This document shows, in pieces, positions 54,747-64,000 of a stretch of 64,000 nt of DNA. The stretch covers positions 4,477,501-4,541,500 of the forward strand of contig JARFXM010000011.1 in assembly GCA_029532625.1 (NCBI GenBank). The letters run 5' to 3'. How positions within the stretch are numbered: the first letter of the stretch is position 1; each line of letters starts with the position of its first letter. The translations under genes were made by a program, and so were the position numbers. The notes beneath the pieces were generated by a model, which saw only the letters and a list, made by a program, of their open reading frames with translations, was not told the origin of the DNA and did no database searches. The DNA is from Lomentospora prolificans (taxonomy: Eukaryota; Ascomycota; Sordariomycetes; Microascales; Microascaceae).

Positions 54747-56121
54747 TCAGCAGCAGTTCCCGCCCCGTCTCCGGTTCCCTATCGTAAACACCTCCTCCCA
54801 CTCCCTCAGACCAGCCCAGTTCCCGCCTCTATTTCTTCCGGCGCCCCTTCCTCTCGGCCGTCTCCTCCTCGCTCCGGCTCCAATCTCATCTATGGTGCCG
54901 CCAGTCATGGAGCTCTTGATACTTGCCCCGTCGCTGGCTCCCGCATTCCACCCACCTCCGTAGTTGTCGCCGTACTGAATGCCGCTCATGGGATCATCCG
55001 GGTCTATTTCTCCAAGTTCAATCTTGGTGAGAATCATCCGCGCGAGCCTGCCAAAGATTTCGTCGACGTTGTCACCCGTAAAGGCGCTCGTCTCCATGGT
55101 TACGGGGATGCCAACGCTGCTGGCCCACCGCGTCGCCTCGGAGCTCGAGACCTCGCGGCCCTCGGGTGCTACGCTGATACGCTGTGAATGGGCAGTTCCA
55201 TAGGACGTGGAAACAGAACCGGGCTGACCGCCTCGTATGGTACTGGAGCTGTCGGTCGTGTTGACGGTAGAGAGAGATGTAGTACTAGGGACGGCGCGGA
55301 GTGCCGTCGAGGTGGAACTGACGCTGCTAGGTGTTGGTGGGGGTAGGCTCGTGTCGACGAGGGCATCGGAGGCGAGGTCGAGCTTATTGCCGGCGAGAAG
55401 AACGCTTAACTTGGGGGAAGCGAGGGCGCGGGCGTCGTTGAGGAAGGGCTGGATGGCGCGGAAGGAGGCGTGGGAGGTGATGTCGTAGACGAGGATGGCG
55501 CCGGCGGCACCTCGGTAGTAGGATCTCGAGACAGAGCGGAAGCGTTCAGTACCTGCTGTATCCCAAAGCTGCGGGGGTAGGGTCAGTGTCGAGAAGCTTC
55601 ACGGAGTCTTCCAAAGGTATTCGTAGGCCATACCTGGAGCTTTATGCGTTTCCTTCTCGCACCAGTGCCGACCTTAATGATTTTGCTGGAGAACTCGACG
55701 CCGATGGTCTGAGAGGATAGGACCCTCCACTCGTTCTTGACGAACCGATGCAAAAGACAGGACCTAACGCCAGTTATATTATTAGCCTTGCCCAGACTGG
55801 CGCTTCCCCCGCTTCATATCAGTGGACCACATTATGCTCTTCCCATCATAGCCAGGAAACCGAAGAACTCACTTTCCCGATCCGCTGGGCCCCAGAAGGA
55901 TAACTTTGGCGAGGTAATCGTACATGCTACCGAGCTCCTAGAGCATATCACAGTTACGTCAGCAACGGCGCTCCCATTCTCCCGCAAATGCCTCTCTAGA
56001 TAGTCGGGTAGCAACATGGAGGTTCATCTTGCATCGGGATGCTGGAACCGCGCACCTGATCTGCCATCGCCGTGCCGGCGCTGTCTTCGCTGGCGCCAGA
56101 GGAGCCGCGCGGTCTTGTCAT
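54747..56121 (-). CDS. Rab-family small GTPase with a long Ser/Thr-rich insertion
   Basis: Vesicle-traffic switch. Four exons: 56056-56121, 55873-55937, 55634-55763, 54747-55568; 360 aa, against about 200-215 for a normal Rab. Spliced features: P-loop GPSGSGKS, switch I TIGVEF, WDTAGTERF, YYRGAAGAILVYDIT (Rab signatures), GNKLDL guanine-specificity motif, ETSAF in place of ETSAK, and C-terminal GGNCC for double prenylation. Between GNKLDL and METSAF lie about 90 residues where about 25-28 are usual; the extra is Ser/Thr/Pro-rich. Another extension precedes the CC tail with an Arg/Gly-rich run (RRRRPRGRGAGRNRGG). Closest to the Rab4/Rab14 group by the IGVEF and SVSRSYYRGA motifs; exact orthology is open. 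The start at 56121 also gives a 22-residue extra N-terminus. Confidence 0.88.
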
Positions 56122-57681
56122 GGTGGGCGGTGAGGCGATACGTCACCCCTCCTCCCCCACGTCGGCTTGTGAAGTAGTCGAAAAGGGTCCCCGAGATGGA
56201 GACAAATGGGGGCGCAAGGCCTGTGTCGGCAGATCAAAACGTGTCCGATCGAGTCGATCGTGGAAGTTTGTCGAGATATCGTCGTGTTCGCTAGAAGGGC
56301 GTTTGGACAGGGGGGTCTCCGGATTTGATACGAGGATACGACAGCGGTAAGTTCGGGATTTTGGGAAACTCGGAAAATAGAAAGGACGGCTCAAAAGACG
56401 GGATCTATACACACTCAAACCGACAAAGTACAAGAACACGAAACAAGGTTGTTGAAGACCTCGGTGCAAAAGTGGCTGCGTGGCGAAACCAATAATGCGA
56501 TGTATGTTGATGAGACAAAAATCTGCGAATAGGGGATTTGCGATAAGAAGGGGTCCAAAGGGGGAACCTTTCTGGAGCTGAAGATGACGATGGGGGGCAG
56601 CACAGCACGCGATCCACTTGCCCGGTTTGGACACTCGACGCAATACTGGTGCTTCAAACGCACACAAACGCGCAGCGAGGGCGGGAGAGACCTCGGTGGC
56701 TTAGCACATGCTTTGGGGGACTGCTTGGTGTTACCGCTGGCACTTAGCCAGCCAGCCAGGGCGATGGACCTGCCTGTCGGTGGCTTGTCTGTGACCTTTT
56801 TTGGGCCCCGTTTTGGGTCTGGCTCCTCCCGCTTTTGGAAGCCCGCTTTTAGATGGTCGCGTGCACGAGCCACATCGATGGAGACCTTTTGGAGATTCCG
56901 GATCTGGGAATCGAGAATACTTGTGGTGTGGGCTGCACCTGTGCCAAACGATGTTAAGGGCATCGTAGCCACCAATGACCCATCTCACAACTGAGATTTT
57001 GATTATATAGGAATTAGAATAGCATGGATGACACAGTCGCACCATGTCCTTGACGCCGAGAGGCTAGGATGTAAATCTTCGTGAAGTCGTCGTCTTCCAT
57101 CGACACCTATCCGCCGAGCCATCCATGTTATGCTCGCCTCAAGGCCCCCAGAGAGTGTTCAACACCACAGGTAGAGGTGACTATAGAAAGGGTATATATA
57201 TAAATAACTATATTATATACCAGCTATGAACTTTAGATACTGGGCCGTTCTGGAGATCGTTATGATTATTCTTCGGTCCAGGCTACCGCCAGCCCATGGC
57301 CAGTCGGGAGATAGTAGCTCAGTAACTTCAAAGTTGAAAACATCAACCATGGAGGAGAACTCGTGTAACTCGAGGGGTGTAGACTCCACGGAAGGGAAAT
57401 GTGTAGACAGTCTTCCTCAGGATTCACAAATAGACTTTTAATGGATATACTCATCAAAGCTGCGCTTCGAAATACAAATACGTGCTGCTTACACCTTGGC
57501 GTTGGGCGACAAAGTATCCACCTCATTTGTAGACTGGATCCTACACAAATCAAAAATCTCACTTCAACAAAGCAACACAGGTATTGGGGAAAACGATAGA
57601 CTTATCTTTTACGAAAGCCATAAACGAAGACGATGGTCATCTAAATACTGCCACGGGTAACGACTGATCAGGGCCAGCGCG
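56122..57681. other. Divergent intergenic stretch
   Basis: Promoters of the Rab gene and the ATPase gene. No gene supported; a short frame around 57226 has no features. Confidence 0.5.
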
Positions 57682-59384
57682 ATGCCCAGAATCGTACGCC
57701 TCCAAAATTATCGCCTGGTAGGATACCCTATGAAAAAAAAAATCAAAAAAAGAAAACAACCACCAGCCATCCGCGCGTCAAGCCTCTCTCACCCCGCTAA
57801 GATTTCTCCCAGGCCCAACTCGCCAACATACGAGCCTCTCGCTCACCTAGATTACTCGTCTTAGAACGCGCCCCTGCGTTGAATTCCAAGAAAGATGAGG
57901 GTGGTTCTAGGTGGAAGGAGATAGGCTCCAAGCTACTGGAGGGCGCCGCGACCGCCCTAGGCTCCGTTGCGATCCTAGGTCTTGCGGGATACTCTTACCA
58001 CTGCTACTACAAGGATCTGGTCCTGCGGAAGATGGAGAACGCATTCCTGCCGGGGTATTCGAGTCTAGAGTTGGCCGCCCTTGGTCGGCAGGTTGTTTCT
58101 ATTGGGTCGCAGTTGGGTCTCGATGTGGATGTCACGGATGACGACTGGATCCCCAGGGCTGAGCAGAGTACCATTAATAGTATCATTGATGGCACTACGC
58201 AGGGAAGTTACCATCTCATCTTTGGCGAAAAGGGCACTGGAAAGACATCCATGCTACTCAAGGCGATGAAGAGGGTAGATGGGGATGGCATCGCCATGCT
58301 CGAGGCCCATGCCGACCTAGAGATTTTCCGCGTCAGACTCGGCAAGGCCCTCGACTACGAGTTTCACGAAGATTACATCGGCTCCCTATTCAGTTTCAAA
58401 GGTCCCCGCGACACGACGCCACTCCTAGATATCGAGCGCGCCTTCAACAAGATGGAAAAGATCGCGCTAAGACGGCAAGAACGCTTCGGCAAACCCCTCA
58501 TTCTCATCATCAACGGCGCTCACTTCCTCCGCGATGATGAAGACGGCAGGCACCTCCTCGAGCTAATCCAGCAGAGGGCCGAGCTCTGGGCCGCGAGCAA
58601 CCTCGTGACCGTCGTGCTCAACAGCGACGAGTACTGGATCTCGGAGCGCCTCGCCCTCCAAGCCACCCGCATGCGCACCCTGCCTGTCCGCGATATTCCC
58701 AAGGCCACGGCCCTCCAATCTCTCAAAAGCTTCCGCGCCCGCACCTTTGGCGAGGATGTCTCCTCGGACACCCTGGAGGAAGTCTACCGGAAAGTCGGCG
58801 GCCGCATTCGCTTCCTCAGCCAGGTGGCCAAGTCGCCTAATATGCTCGCCGCGTGCAACGTCATTTGCGAGCGCGAGAAGCGGTGGTTCCTCAATCAGTG
58901 CTGGATCCTCGGCAAGGACATGGATCCGGGCGGCGAGGACCAGCAGGATATTTGCGCGGCGGCCATGATCCTCGCCAAGGCCCTCGTGGAGATGGAGGGC
59001 GAGAACTGGGACGGGGTATTACCCAAGATGCCGCTGCACAAAGTGCGGCAGCTGCATACCAAGGCTGATTGGATCCAGATCCATGATCACCTGAGCCTGT
59101 TTACGATTGATTCGAACTCAATGGTGCAGGCGGACTCGGTGGCTATGCAGAATGCTTTTAGAGACGTTGTGAATCTGGAAGGGTTCGATGAGCTTCTGGA
59201 GGAGACATTGGCGAGGCTAGACGAGCTGGAGAGTTTGGCGAGGACGAGGGAGTTGAAGTTTAAGGATTTGGTTGGAAATGGGAAGCTTAGAGCTGTTGTG
59301 GAAACCGAGGATGGAAAGGGAAAGAAGGCTGTTGTCACGATCAGTGCGCTGCCTGGCGAGGAGGAAGAAAAGGCGGAATCTTGA
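57682..59384 (+). CDS. Probable mitochondrial inner-membrane P-loop (AAA/STAND-like) ATPase
   Basis: The long frame from 57801 has no ATG before its conserved part, so I join exon 1 57682-57717 (MPRIVRLQNYRL) to exon 2 57813-59384 (GTAGGA..CTCCCAG, CGCTAAG branch region; both phase 0); 535 aa. The joined N-terminus is rich in Arg/Leu and lacks acidic residues until ER, like a mitochondrial presequence. One hydrophobic segment follows (GSVAILGLAGYSYHCYY, about 60-80). The P-loop is GEKGTGKTS (about 149-156), Walker B LILIINGAHFL (about 241-248) with Asn where Asp is usual, a sensor-1-like VTVVLNSDEYW, then winged-helix-like regions (LEEVYRKVGGRIRFLSQVAK). I place it with fungal Orc/STAND-type ATPases; no named function is certain. 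C-terminal coiled coil (LLEETLARLDELESLARTRE). Confidence 0.78.
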
Positions 59385-59972
59385 GATTATAGGAGCAGGG
59401 GCTGTGACATCTTCCTTGAGAATTGTGTCTGCAACCTTGCGCCTGAATGGTAGATCAAACTCGATAGATCAGGCTTGGATTGAGGTGCTGAGCTACGATG
59501 AATAACTGGATTTCATTTCTGGATCGGTGGTCATTGCATATTCAGAGACACGCGCGGTATCAGCGGACACCGCGGTCTCTTGAACGGACTATCTCCGGCT
59601 TCGATGGACCGCTTGGCTCTACGAAGGTACATGAAGCATTGATCAGTTCGATTGGGCGCTTGGCTGTAATAGACCTGGTTCAAATCTGGAGGGCTGACTA
59701 AGATTTTTAGCGCATGTGTTTTATCGTTCAGAGGGGTAACACCAAAACTTGGGGTTGCTTAGCTCTAAACCACCCCGACTAATACCTCGGCAGCCAGCCA
59801 GCTGGCTTCCACGGACAGCACAGGACATGCGGAGATAGCCAATTCCTGTAGATAATTATCATGTGGAGTTATATCCGTCTCGCACCTGTATAATTGCTCT
59901 CGGATCTCTTTTTAAACACCCAAAGCTTCCCCGTTCTCCGCATTACCTCACCTAAGGCCAAATTCTTTCAAG
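59385..59972. other. Intergenic stretch
   Basis: 3' flank of the ATPase gene and SDR promoter. Nothing recognisable. Confidence 0.5.
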
Positions 59973-60908
59973 ATGAAAATTGAGGGTCGCACATTCGTCG
60001 TTACCGGAGGGTAAGGAAACCGCCTATCTCCTCTTATGAGGCCCATAGCTTTGCTCCGTACTAACAATGTACTCTCTAGCGCCTCTGGCCTCGGCCGCGC
60101 CACGGTTGACATGATCGTCAAGAATGGAGGCAACGCCGCGATCCTGGACCTAAACGAAGGCCTAGGGAACAATGCCGCCAGCGAGCTGGGCTCCTCCGTT
60201 CGCTTCTTCCTCTGCGACGTCACCGAGTCGGATAGCATCGCCAAGGCCGTCGAGGGCACCGTGGCGTGGGTGAAGCAGTCGGAGAAGCCTCTAGGCGGCA
60301 TCATCCCTGCCGCCGGCGTCGGTAACCCTGCAACGGTATGTTCTTCTACGACAAACCCCGTTCCAATGTAAAAACTCACACATGTTCACTAACTTTTGCG
60401 TCTGTCGGACAACTAGATCCTCAACCGGCACGGCGACCCCTTCAGCCTCGACCACTTCGATTTCGTCATGAACATCAACGTCCGCGGCACCGTCGACACG
60501 GTCCGCCAGTTCCTCCAGCACCTAGCCAAGGTCGACCCGTCGGGACCCGACAACGAGCGCGGCGTCGTCATCCTCGTGTCTTCCGTGGCGGCCTTCGAGG
60601 GCCAAAAGGGCCAGGTCGCCTACGGCGCGTCCAAGGGCGCCGTCATGAGCATGGCGCTCCCCATGGCACGCGACCTCTCCCGCTACGGCATCCGCGTCAT
60701 CGCCATTGCGCCGGGTGTTTTCAGCTCACCTATGGAGGGTGCCATGAGCGAAAAGGTGAGGGCCCAGCTTCATCGCTCGGCCGAGTTTCCCGGCAGGCCG
60801 GGGTTGGCGCCTGAGTTTGCGCAGTTGGTGAAGCACAGCATTGAGAATATCATGCTGAATGGAACGGTGGTGAGGTTGGATGGTGCGATGAGGTTAGGCA
60901 AGCTATAA
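59973..60908 (+). CDS. Short-chain dehydrogenase, 3-hydroxyacyl-CoA dehydrogenase type II-like
   Basis: Three exons: 59973-60010, 60080-60335, 60417-60908; 261 aa, the size of HSD10-type enzymes. Junctions rebuild MKIEGRTFVVTGGASGLGRA (nucleotide-binding TGGxSGLG) and GNPAT/ILNRHGD. Catalytic residues: Ser in VSSVAAFEGQKG and Tyr/Lys in VAYGASKGA; NINVRGT and RVIAIAPGVFSSPM are as expected. HSD10-like enzymes oxidise short branched 3-hydroxyacyl-CoAs in mitochondria; here the N-terminus is not clearly a targeting peptide, so the compartment is open. It lies 420 bp before a D-2-hydroxyacid dehydrogenase on the same strand. Confidence 0.9.
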
Positions 60909-61328
60909 GAGGGCGGACGAGCATGCAAACTGTATAAAAGAGATTATTCTTAACATGGGCGTGTTGGATTAATTGCTTGATTTCGACTCATTGGATTAAA
61001 AATTCATTGATGGCCGCTAGAAAAACGAGCCACCGACTAAGAACTATTAGCCCGCTCCTGTCGGACCTTTCCAGGTTGGCCATGCCTGCAATGTCCAGCG
61101 CTCGCTCAGGGTGCCATTTTGTTGATCGATCAATGATTGCGCCACCGTAGTTCCGCTGAGGTCAACTAGCTTCAATGAGGGGTTCAAAAAGGTGGATGAC
61201 CTATCCTCGGCATTTGGCCGCCGGCTTTCGGCTCACGAACTAAATAGTTCCCCAATTTTCCAAAGGTTGAACAGTACACCTGTAGCATTTCAATTGACTC
61301 TGCTGTCGGGATCGAGCGCGCTTAGAAA
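60909..61328. other. Intergenic stretch
   Basis: Between two co-directional oxidoreductase genes. Nothing recognisable; probably 3' flank and promoter. Confidence 0.5.
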
Positions 61329-62501
61329 ATGGCTTCACCAGTAAGTGTCGCGGTCCTGGACGACTACCCGGACTTCTCCAAGAGCTTCTTCGCCACACTA
61401 GACCCCGCATCGTACAAGGTGACCGTCTTCCGGGACACTCTTCGGCCCTACAACCACCCGGAGACGACCGATGCCGAGCGCGATGCCCTGGTCAAGCGTC
61501 TCGAGCCTTTCGAGATCCTCTGTAAGTTTCCTACGGATTATCTACACCTTTCTACAAAATTATCAGTGACTTACCTTTACGTTTTGGGGAAATAAAAAGG
61601 TATAATGCGCGAACGCACGCCGTTCCCCGAAGCCCTCGTTAACCGCCTCCCCAACCTCAAGCTGCTCCTCTCCACAAGCGTGCGGAACAACTCCCTCGAC
61701 CTCCCGGCCTTTAAGGCCCGCGGCATCCCCGTTGCAGGCACCGTTGAGAAGAACCGCAACCAGACGGCCCCGAATCCCGCCCCCGACTCAACGACCACTC
61801 ACTGCGTGTCCCTGATCCTCGCTCTGGTACGCGACATCCCCAACTCGCACAACGCCGTGCAGAACGGGCTATGGCAAGTCTCCATGGCTACATCTCTGCC
61901 GGGCAAGACCTTTGCGGTGCTCGGCCTGGGAAGATTGGGGCTGAACGTCGCGAGGATCATGTCCACGCTGTTCGGCATGCGCATCATCGCCTGGAGCGAG
62001 AATCTGACGCAGGAGAGCGCGGACGAGAGGGTCAAGGCCATCGGCCTCCCCGTGGACTCGCCGTACTTTTCCGGAGAAAAGACGGTGACGGTCGTCTCCA
62101 AGGAGGATCTCTTCCGCGAGGCCGACGTGCTGAGCGTGCACCTCGTCCTCTCGGATCGTTCGCGCGGCATCGTGGCGGCTGAAGACCTCGGCAGGATGAA
62201 GCCCACGGCTTTTATCGTCAATACGTCGCGAGGGCCCCTGATCAAGGAACGGGATCTTTTGGATACGCTCAAGCAGGGCACGATTGCGGGGGCTGCGATC
62301 GACGTGTTTGACCTCGAGCCTCTGCCGAAAGATAGTGAGTGGAGGACGGTGAAGTGGGGTGCGGATGGGACGAGTAGGGTTGTTCTGACGCCTCATATGG
62401 GTTATATGGCGAAGGAGACGATGTCATCGTGGTATGAGCAGCAGGTGGAGAATATTAAGCGGTGGGCGGCGGGGGAAGAGCTGCAGACTCGGCTCGTGTA
62501 A
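61329..62501 (+). CDS. D-isomer-specific 2-hydroxyacid dehydrogenase
   Basis: NAD(P)-dependent reduction of 2-keto acids to D-2-hydroxy acids. Exon 1 61329-61521, exon 2 61600-62501; 364 aa. The junction reads FEILCIMRERTPFP. Substrate domain: LLLSTSVRNNSLDLPAFKARGIPVAGT. NAD domain: FAVLGLGRLG, ADVLSVHLVLSDRSRGI, AFIVNTSRGPLIKERDLLDTL. Catalytic Arg in NTSRG, Glu in DVFDLEPLP and His in LTPHMGY are all present. The exact substrate is unknown; phosphoglycerate is unlikely since there is no regulatory ACT domain. The intron's AT-rich end uses AAAAAG as acceptor. Confidence 0.92.
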
Positions 62502-62636
62502 GTGACGATACAACTTCCGCGGAGGCGGGTTGCAGGAGGATGGGATGGAGCATGAAAGCGATTCAATGCACGGAACCAATCTACTACTAATGTCCTCGGT
62601 AAAATTAGTAGCCAAACTCGAACAGGAAGCAAGAAC

Positions 62637-62697
62637 GCAAAAAATAAATAAATAGATAAATAAAAAAATAGAAAATAGAAAAAGAAAATAAAGAAGG
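62637..62697 (+). repeat. AAAT/A-rich microsatellite
   Basis: Imperfect AAATAAATAGATAAATAAAAAAATAG run after the hydroxyacid dehydrogenase gene. Confidence 0.85.
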
Positions 62698-62746
62698 GAA
62701 ATATGAACGCCAATATTGCCAGGTCGTATTCCATCGTGGAGAAAGG

Positions 62747-62753
62747 CAAAAAG
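62747..62753 (-). terminator. Pol III terminator of tRNA-Leu(CAG)
   Basis: T5 on the minus strand about 10 bases beyond the discriminator base of the tRNA. Confidence 0.7.
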
Positions 62754-62762
62754 GAAGTCAAA

Positions 62763-62863
62763 TGATAAGAGTGGGATTCGAACCCACGCCCCATTTCTGA
62801 GACCAGGAATATCCATTCAGGTGTGCCTGAACCTGGCGCCTTGGACCGCTCGGCCATCTTACC
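62763..62863 (-). tRNA. tRNA-Leu(CAG) with a 17-nt intron
   Basis: Read on the minus strand: GGTAAGA (62857-62863) pairs with TCTTATC (62764-62770), discriminator A at 62763; D-arm TGGCCGAGCGG; anticodon stem CCAGG/CCTGG; anticodon CAG at 62829-62827; intron 62809-62825; long variable arm; T arm GTGGG TTCGAAT CCCAC. The intron can pair with the anticodon loop (TTCAGG with CCTGAA, perfect six pairs). Pol III T-run follows just downstream (AAAAAGG on plus near 62747-62753). Reads CUG. Confidence 0.96.
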
Positions 62864-63683
62864 GGATTGTTGGCATTGGATCTGCTACGGGTCCTTATAC
62901 ACCTACTGCAAGGCCCAAGGTGGGTTTGCTTCCCGTGGCCCCAGGGAACAAGATAGAATGTTCGCTAGTGGCGCACACTATTAACCCACCTTGCTTACCC
63001 CACCTGTGCTGCACCACGACCAAAGTGTCGGTGCTGTGCGGGAATGGAGTCTGCCCGCTGGCTCTGTAAGTCGCCAGCCAGTCGTTTCCCACTCTCTCGG
63101 TTTCAACCTTCTAAACACTTCCAATCTTACATCAATGGATGTAGGATGCAGACAGCCCACCGGAAGAGCTGCGCCTCAACGTCAAGTTTAGGCAGCAGAG
63201 TGAGGGAACCCTTCCGGATATCGAATCGAAGCTGGGGTTCGGAGAGACAGCGAGAAGCGACCCCTCCCCGGTCTAAAAAACCTTGATCCCTAACTCGATA
63301 CATCTTACGAGGAAGAGCCTCCACAAAATCCTTGCCTCCCTCTGTGGTACCAGGCGCCGTTAGCGTCCACGGTTCCGATCGGCCCTCCCAATTCCCTCTG
63401 GTGTCCTCCATCTCAGATTGCCCTTCTCCCCCTCCCCCCAGCGTCAGAAAGTAGTAAAAGTAGCCCGAGGTTTGCCTCCTGCCATGTACCTGCTGAAGCT
63501 TACCAGGGACGTCGAAAGCTGAGTCCAAGGAGGATTGTAAAGAAATCCAGGTGGTCATCAATTGGTCCCTTGAAACTACTTCACGCGATCTCGTAAACAT
63601 CAGTTCGATCTCTCTTAAAGCTCACCCTTTCACACCATATTCCGTATCATTTCTCTGCCCCAACCCCTAAGGGCAACCGCACA
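62864..63683. other. Intergenic stretch
   Basis: Between the tRNA and the gene at 63684. Probably its promoter. The minus-strand frame over 63127-63600 has no recognisable features. Confidence 0.45.
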
Positions 63684-64000
63684 ATGGCCGAGGCTCAAAT
63701 TACTGACCCCAGACGGGAGCCTGGCATACACGTCTCCATGTACCAGGAAGCTCCCCATCTCTTCCCCAACCACGACTCCATCGCCGCAAGCGCAGATCCC
63801 CAGACGCAGAGCCCCTTCTTCGAGGTGCTACCGTCAGAGATCCGCCGCATCATTTATGGCTTCATGTGGAGCTGCGGCGGGTACCAGCACGGAATCCACG
63901 TCGACACACACTCGCCCTCTGATGCCTCTAGCTCTAAGCCCGTTTACGATCCCCTCTCCTACCCATGTCTTTTACCCATCGAAGACTCGTTCCGGGACGA
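63684..64000 (+). CDS. Unknown protein, N-terminal part (F-box/DUF7730-like opening), cut by window end
   Basis: ATG at 63684 in context ACAATGG; open to the window end (105 codons). After a polar start (MAEAQITDPRREPGIHVSMY) there is SPFFEVLPSEIRRIIYGFMWSCGGY, the 'L-P-x-E-I-R-x-x-I-Y' pattern that starts fungal F-box and DUF7730-type domains. That assignment rests on this one motif. The rest lies outside. Confidence 0.55.
   Translation, partial: MAEAQITDPRREPGIHVSMYQEAPHLFPNHDSIAASADPQTQSPFFEVLPSEIRRIIYGFMWSCGGYQHGIHVDTHSPSDASSSKPVYDPLSYPCLLPIEDSFRD

Noticed and set aside
1..64000. Secondary-metabolite cluster, CRISPR array or rRNA operon
   Set aside because: No synthase or tailoring-gene group, no spaced direct repeats, and no 5S or large rRNA sequence recognised in the window.

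Overview
The window is nuclear DNA of a filamentous ascomycete fungus, most likely a Sordariomycete. The reasons are short introns (about 50-110 nt with GT..AG ends and CTRAY-type branch sites), 1-5 exons per gene, intron-bearing leucine tRNA genes, fungus-restricted families (Vps3844/DUF3844, MTC1, a DUF8021-like secreted protein, fungal xylitol dehydrogenase), and long CT-rich leaders with A/T homopolymer tracts. I see no bacterial operon, CRISPR array, rRNA operon, secondary-metabolite backbone gene or intact transposon. The species cannot be named from sequence alone. Splice sites were placed by eye from protein continuity and consensus; every coordinate inside a gene is a model.

Left third (1-22 kb): a xylitol dehydrogenase cut by the window edge; a four-helix membrane protein; a secreted DUF8021-like protein; tRNA-Leu(AAG); pyrroline-5-carboxylate reductase; an unknown Ser/Pro-rich protein behind a long leader; a PMC1/NCA-2-type Ca2+-ATPase; a 4.7 kb gene-poor stretch with a possible tRNA-derived SINE; and an unknown conserved membrane-anchored protein.

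Middle third (22-46 kb): a Vps3844-family membrane protein; a divergent pair of spliceosome genes (NTR2 and the Sm G protein) sharing a 288 bp promoter; a rhodanese/CDC25-like protein; RNA polymerase III subunit RPC6; a very glycine-rich, probably GPI-anchored cysteine protein; the Hsp90 co-chaperone STI1, convergent with MTC1; and a 1249-residue basic, disordered, probably nuclear protein.

Right third (46-64 kb): ribosomal protein uL14 (RPL23); an intracellular GH2 beta-mannosidase; an unusual Rab GTPase with a long insertion; a probable mitochondrial P-loop/AAA-type ATPase whose first exon is only 36 nt; a short-chain dehydrogenase followed by a D-2-hydroxyacid dehydrogenase; tRNA-Leu(CAG); and the start of an unknown protein cut by the window end.

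Most genes are single housekeeping units on both strands rather than a pathway cluster. Loose themes are RNA metabolism (NTR2, SmG, RPC6, uL14, two tRNAs), carbon and plant-polymer use (xylitol dehydrogenase, beta-mannosidase) and protein folding or trafficking (STI1, Rab, Vps3844). Nothing in the window amounts to a clear new multi-gene system. The most unusual items are the Rab insertion, the altered Walker B of the ATPase, the CDC25-like rhodanese with two possible starts, the unknown nuclear protein, and the candidate SINE.
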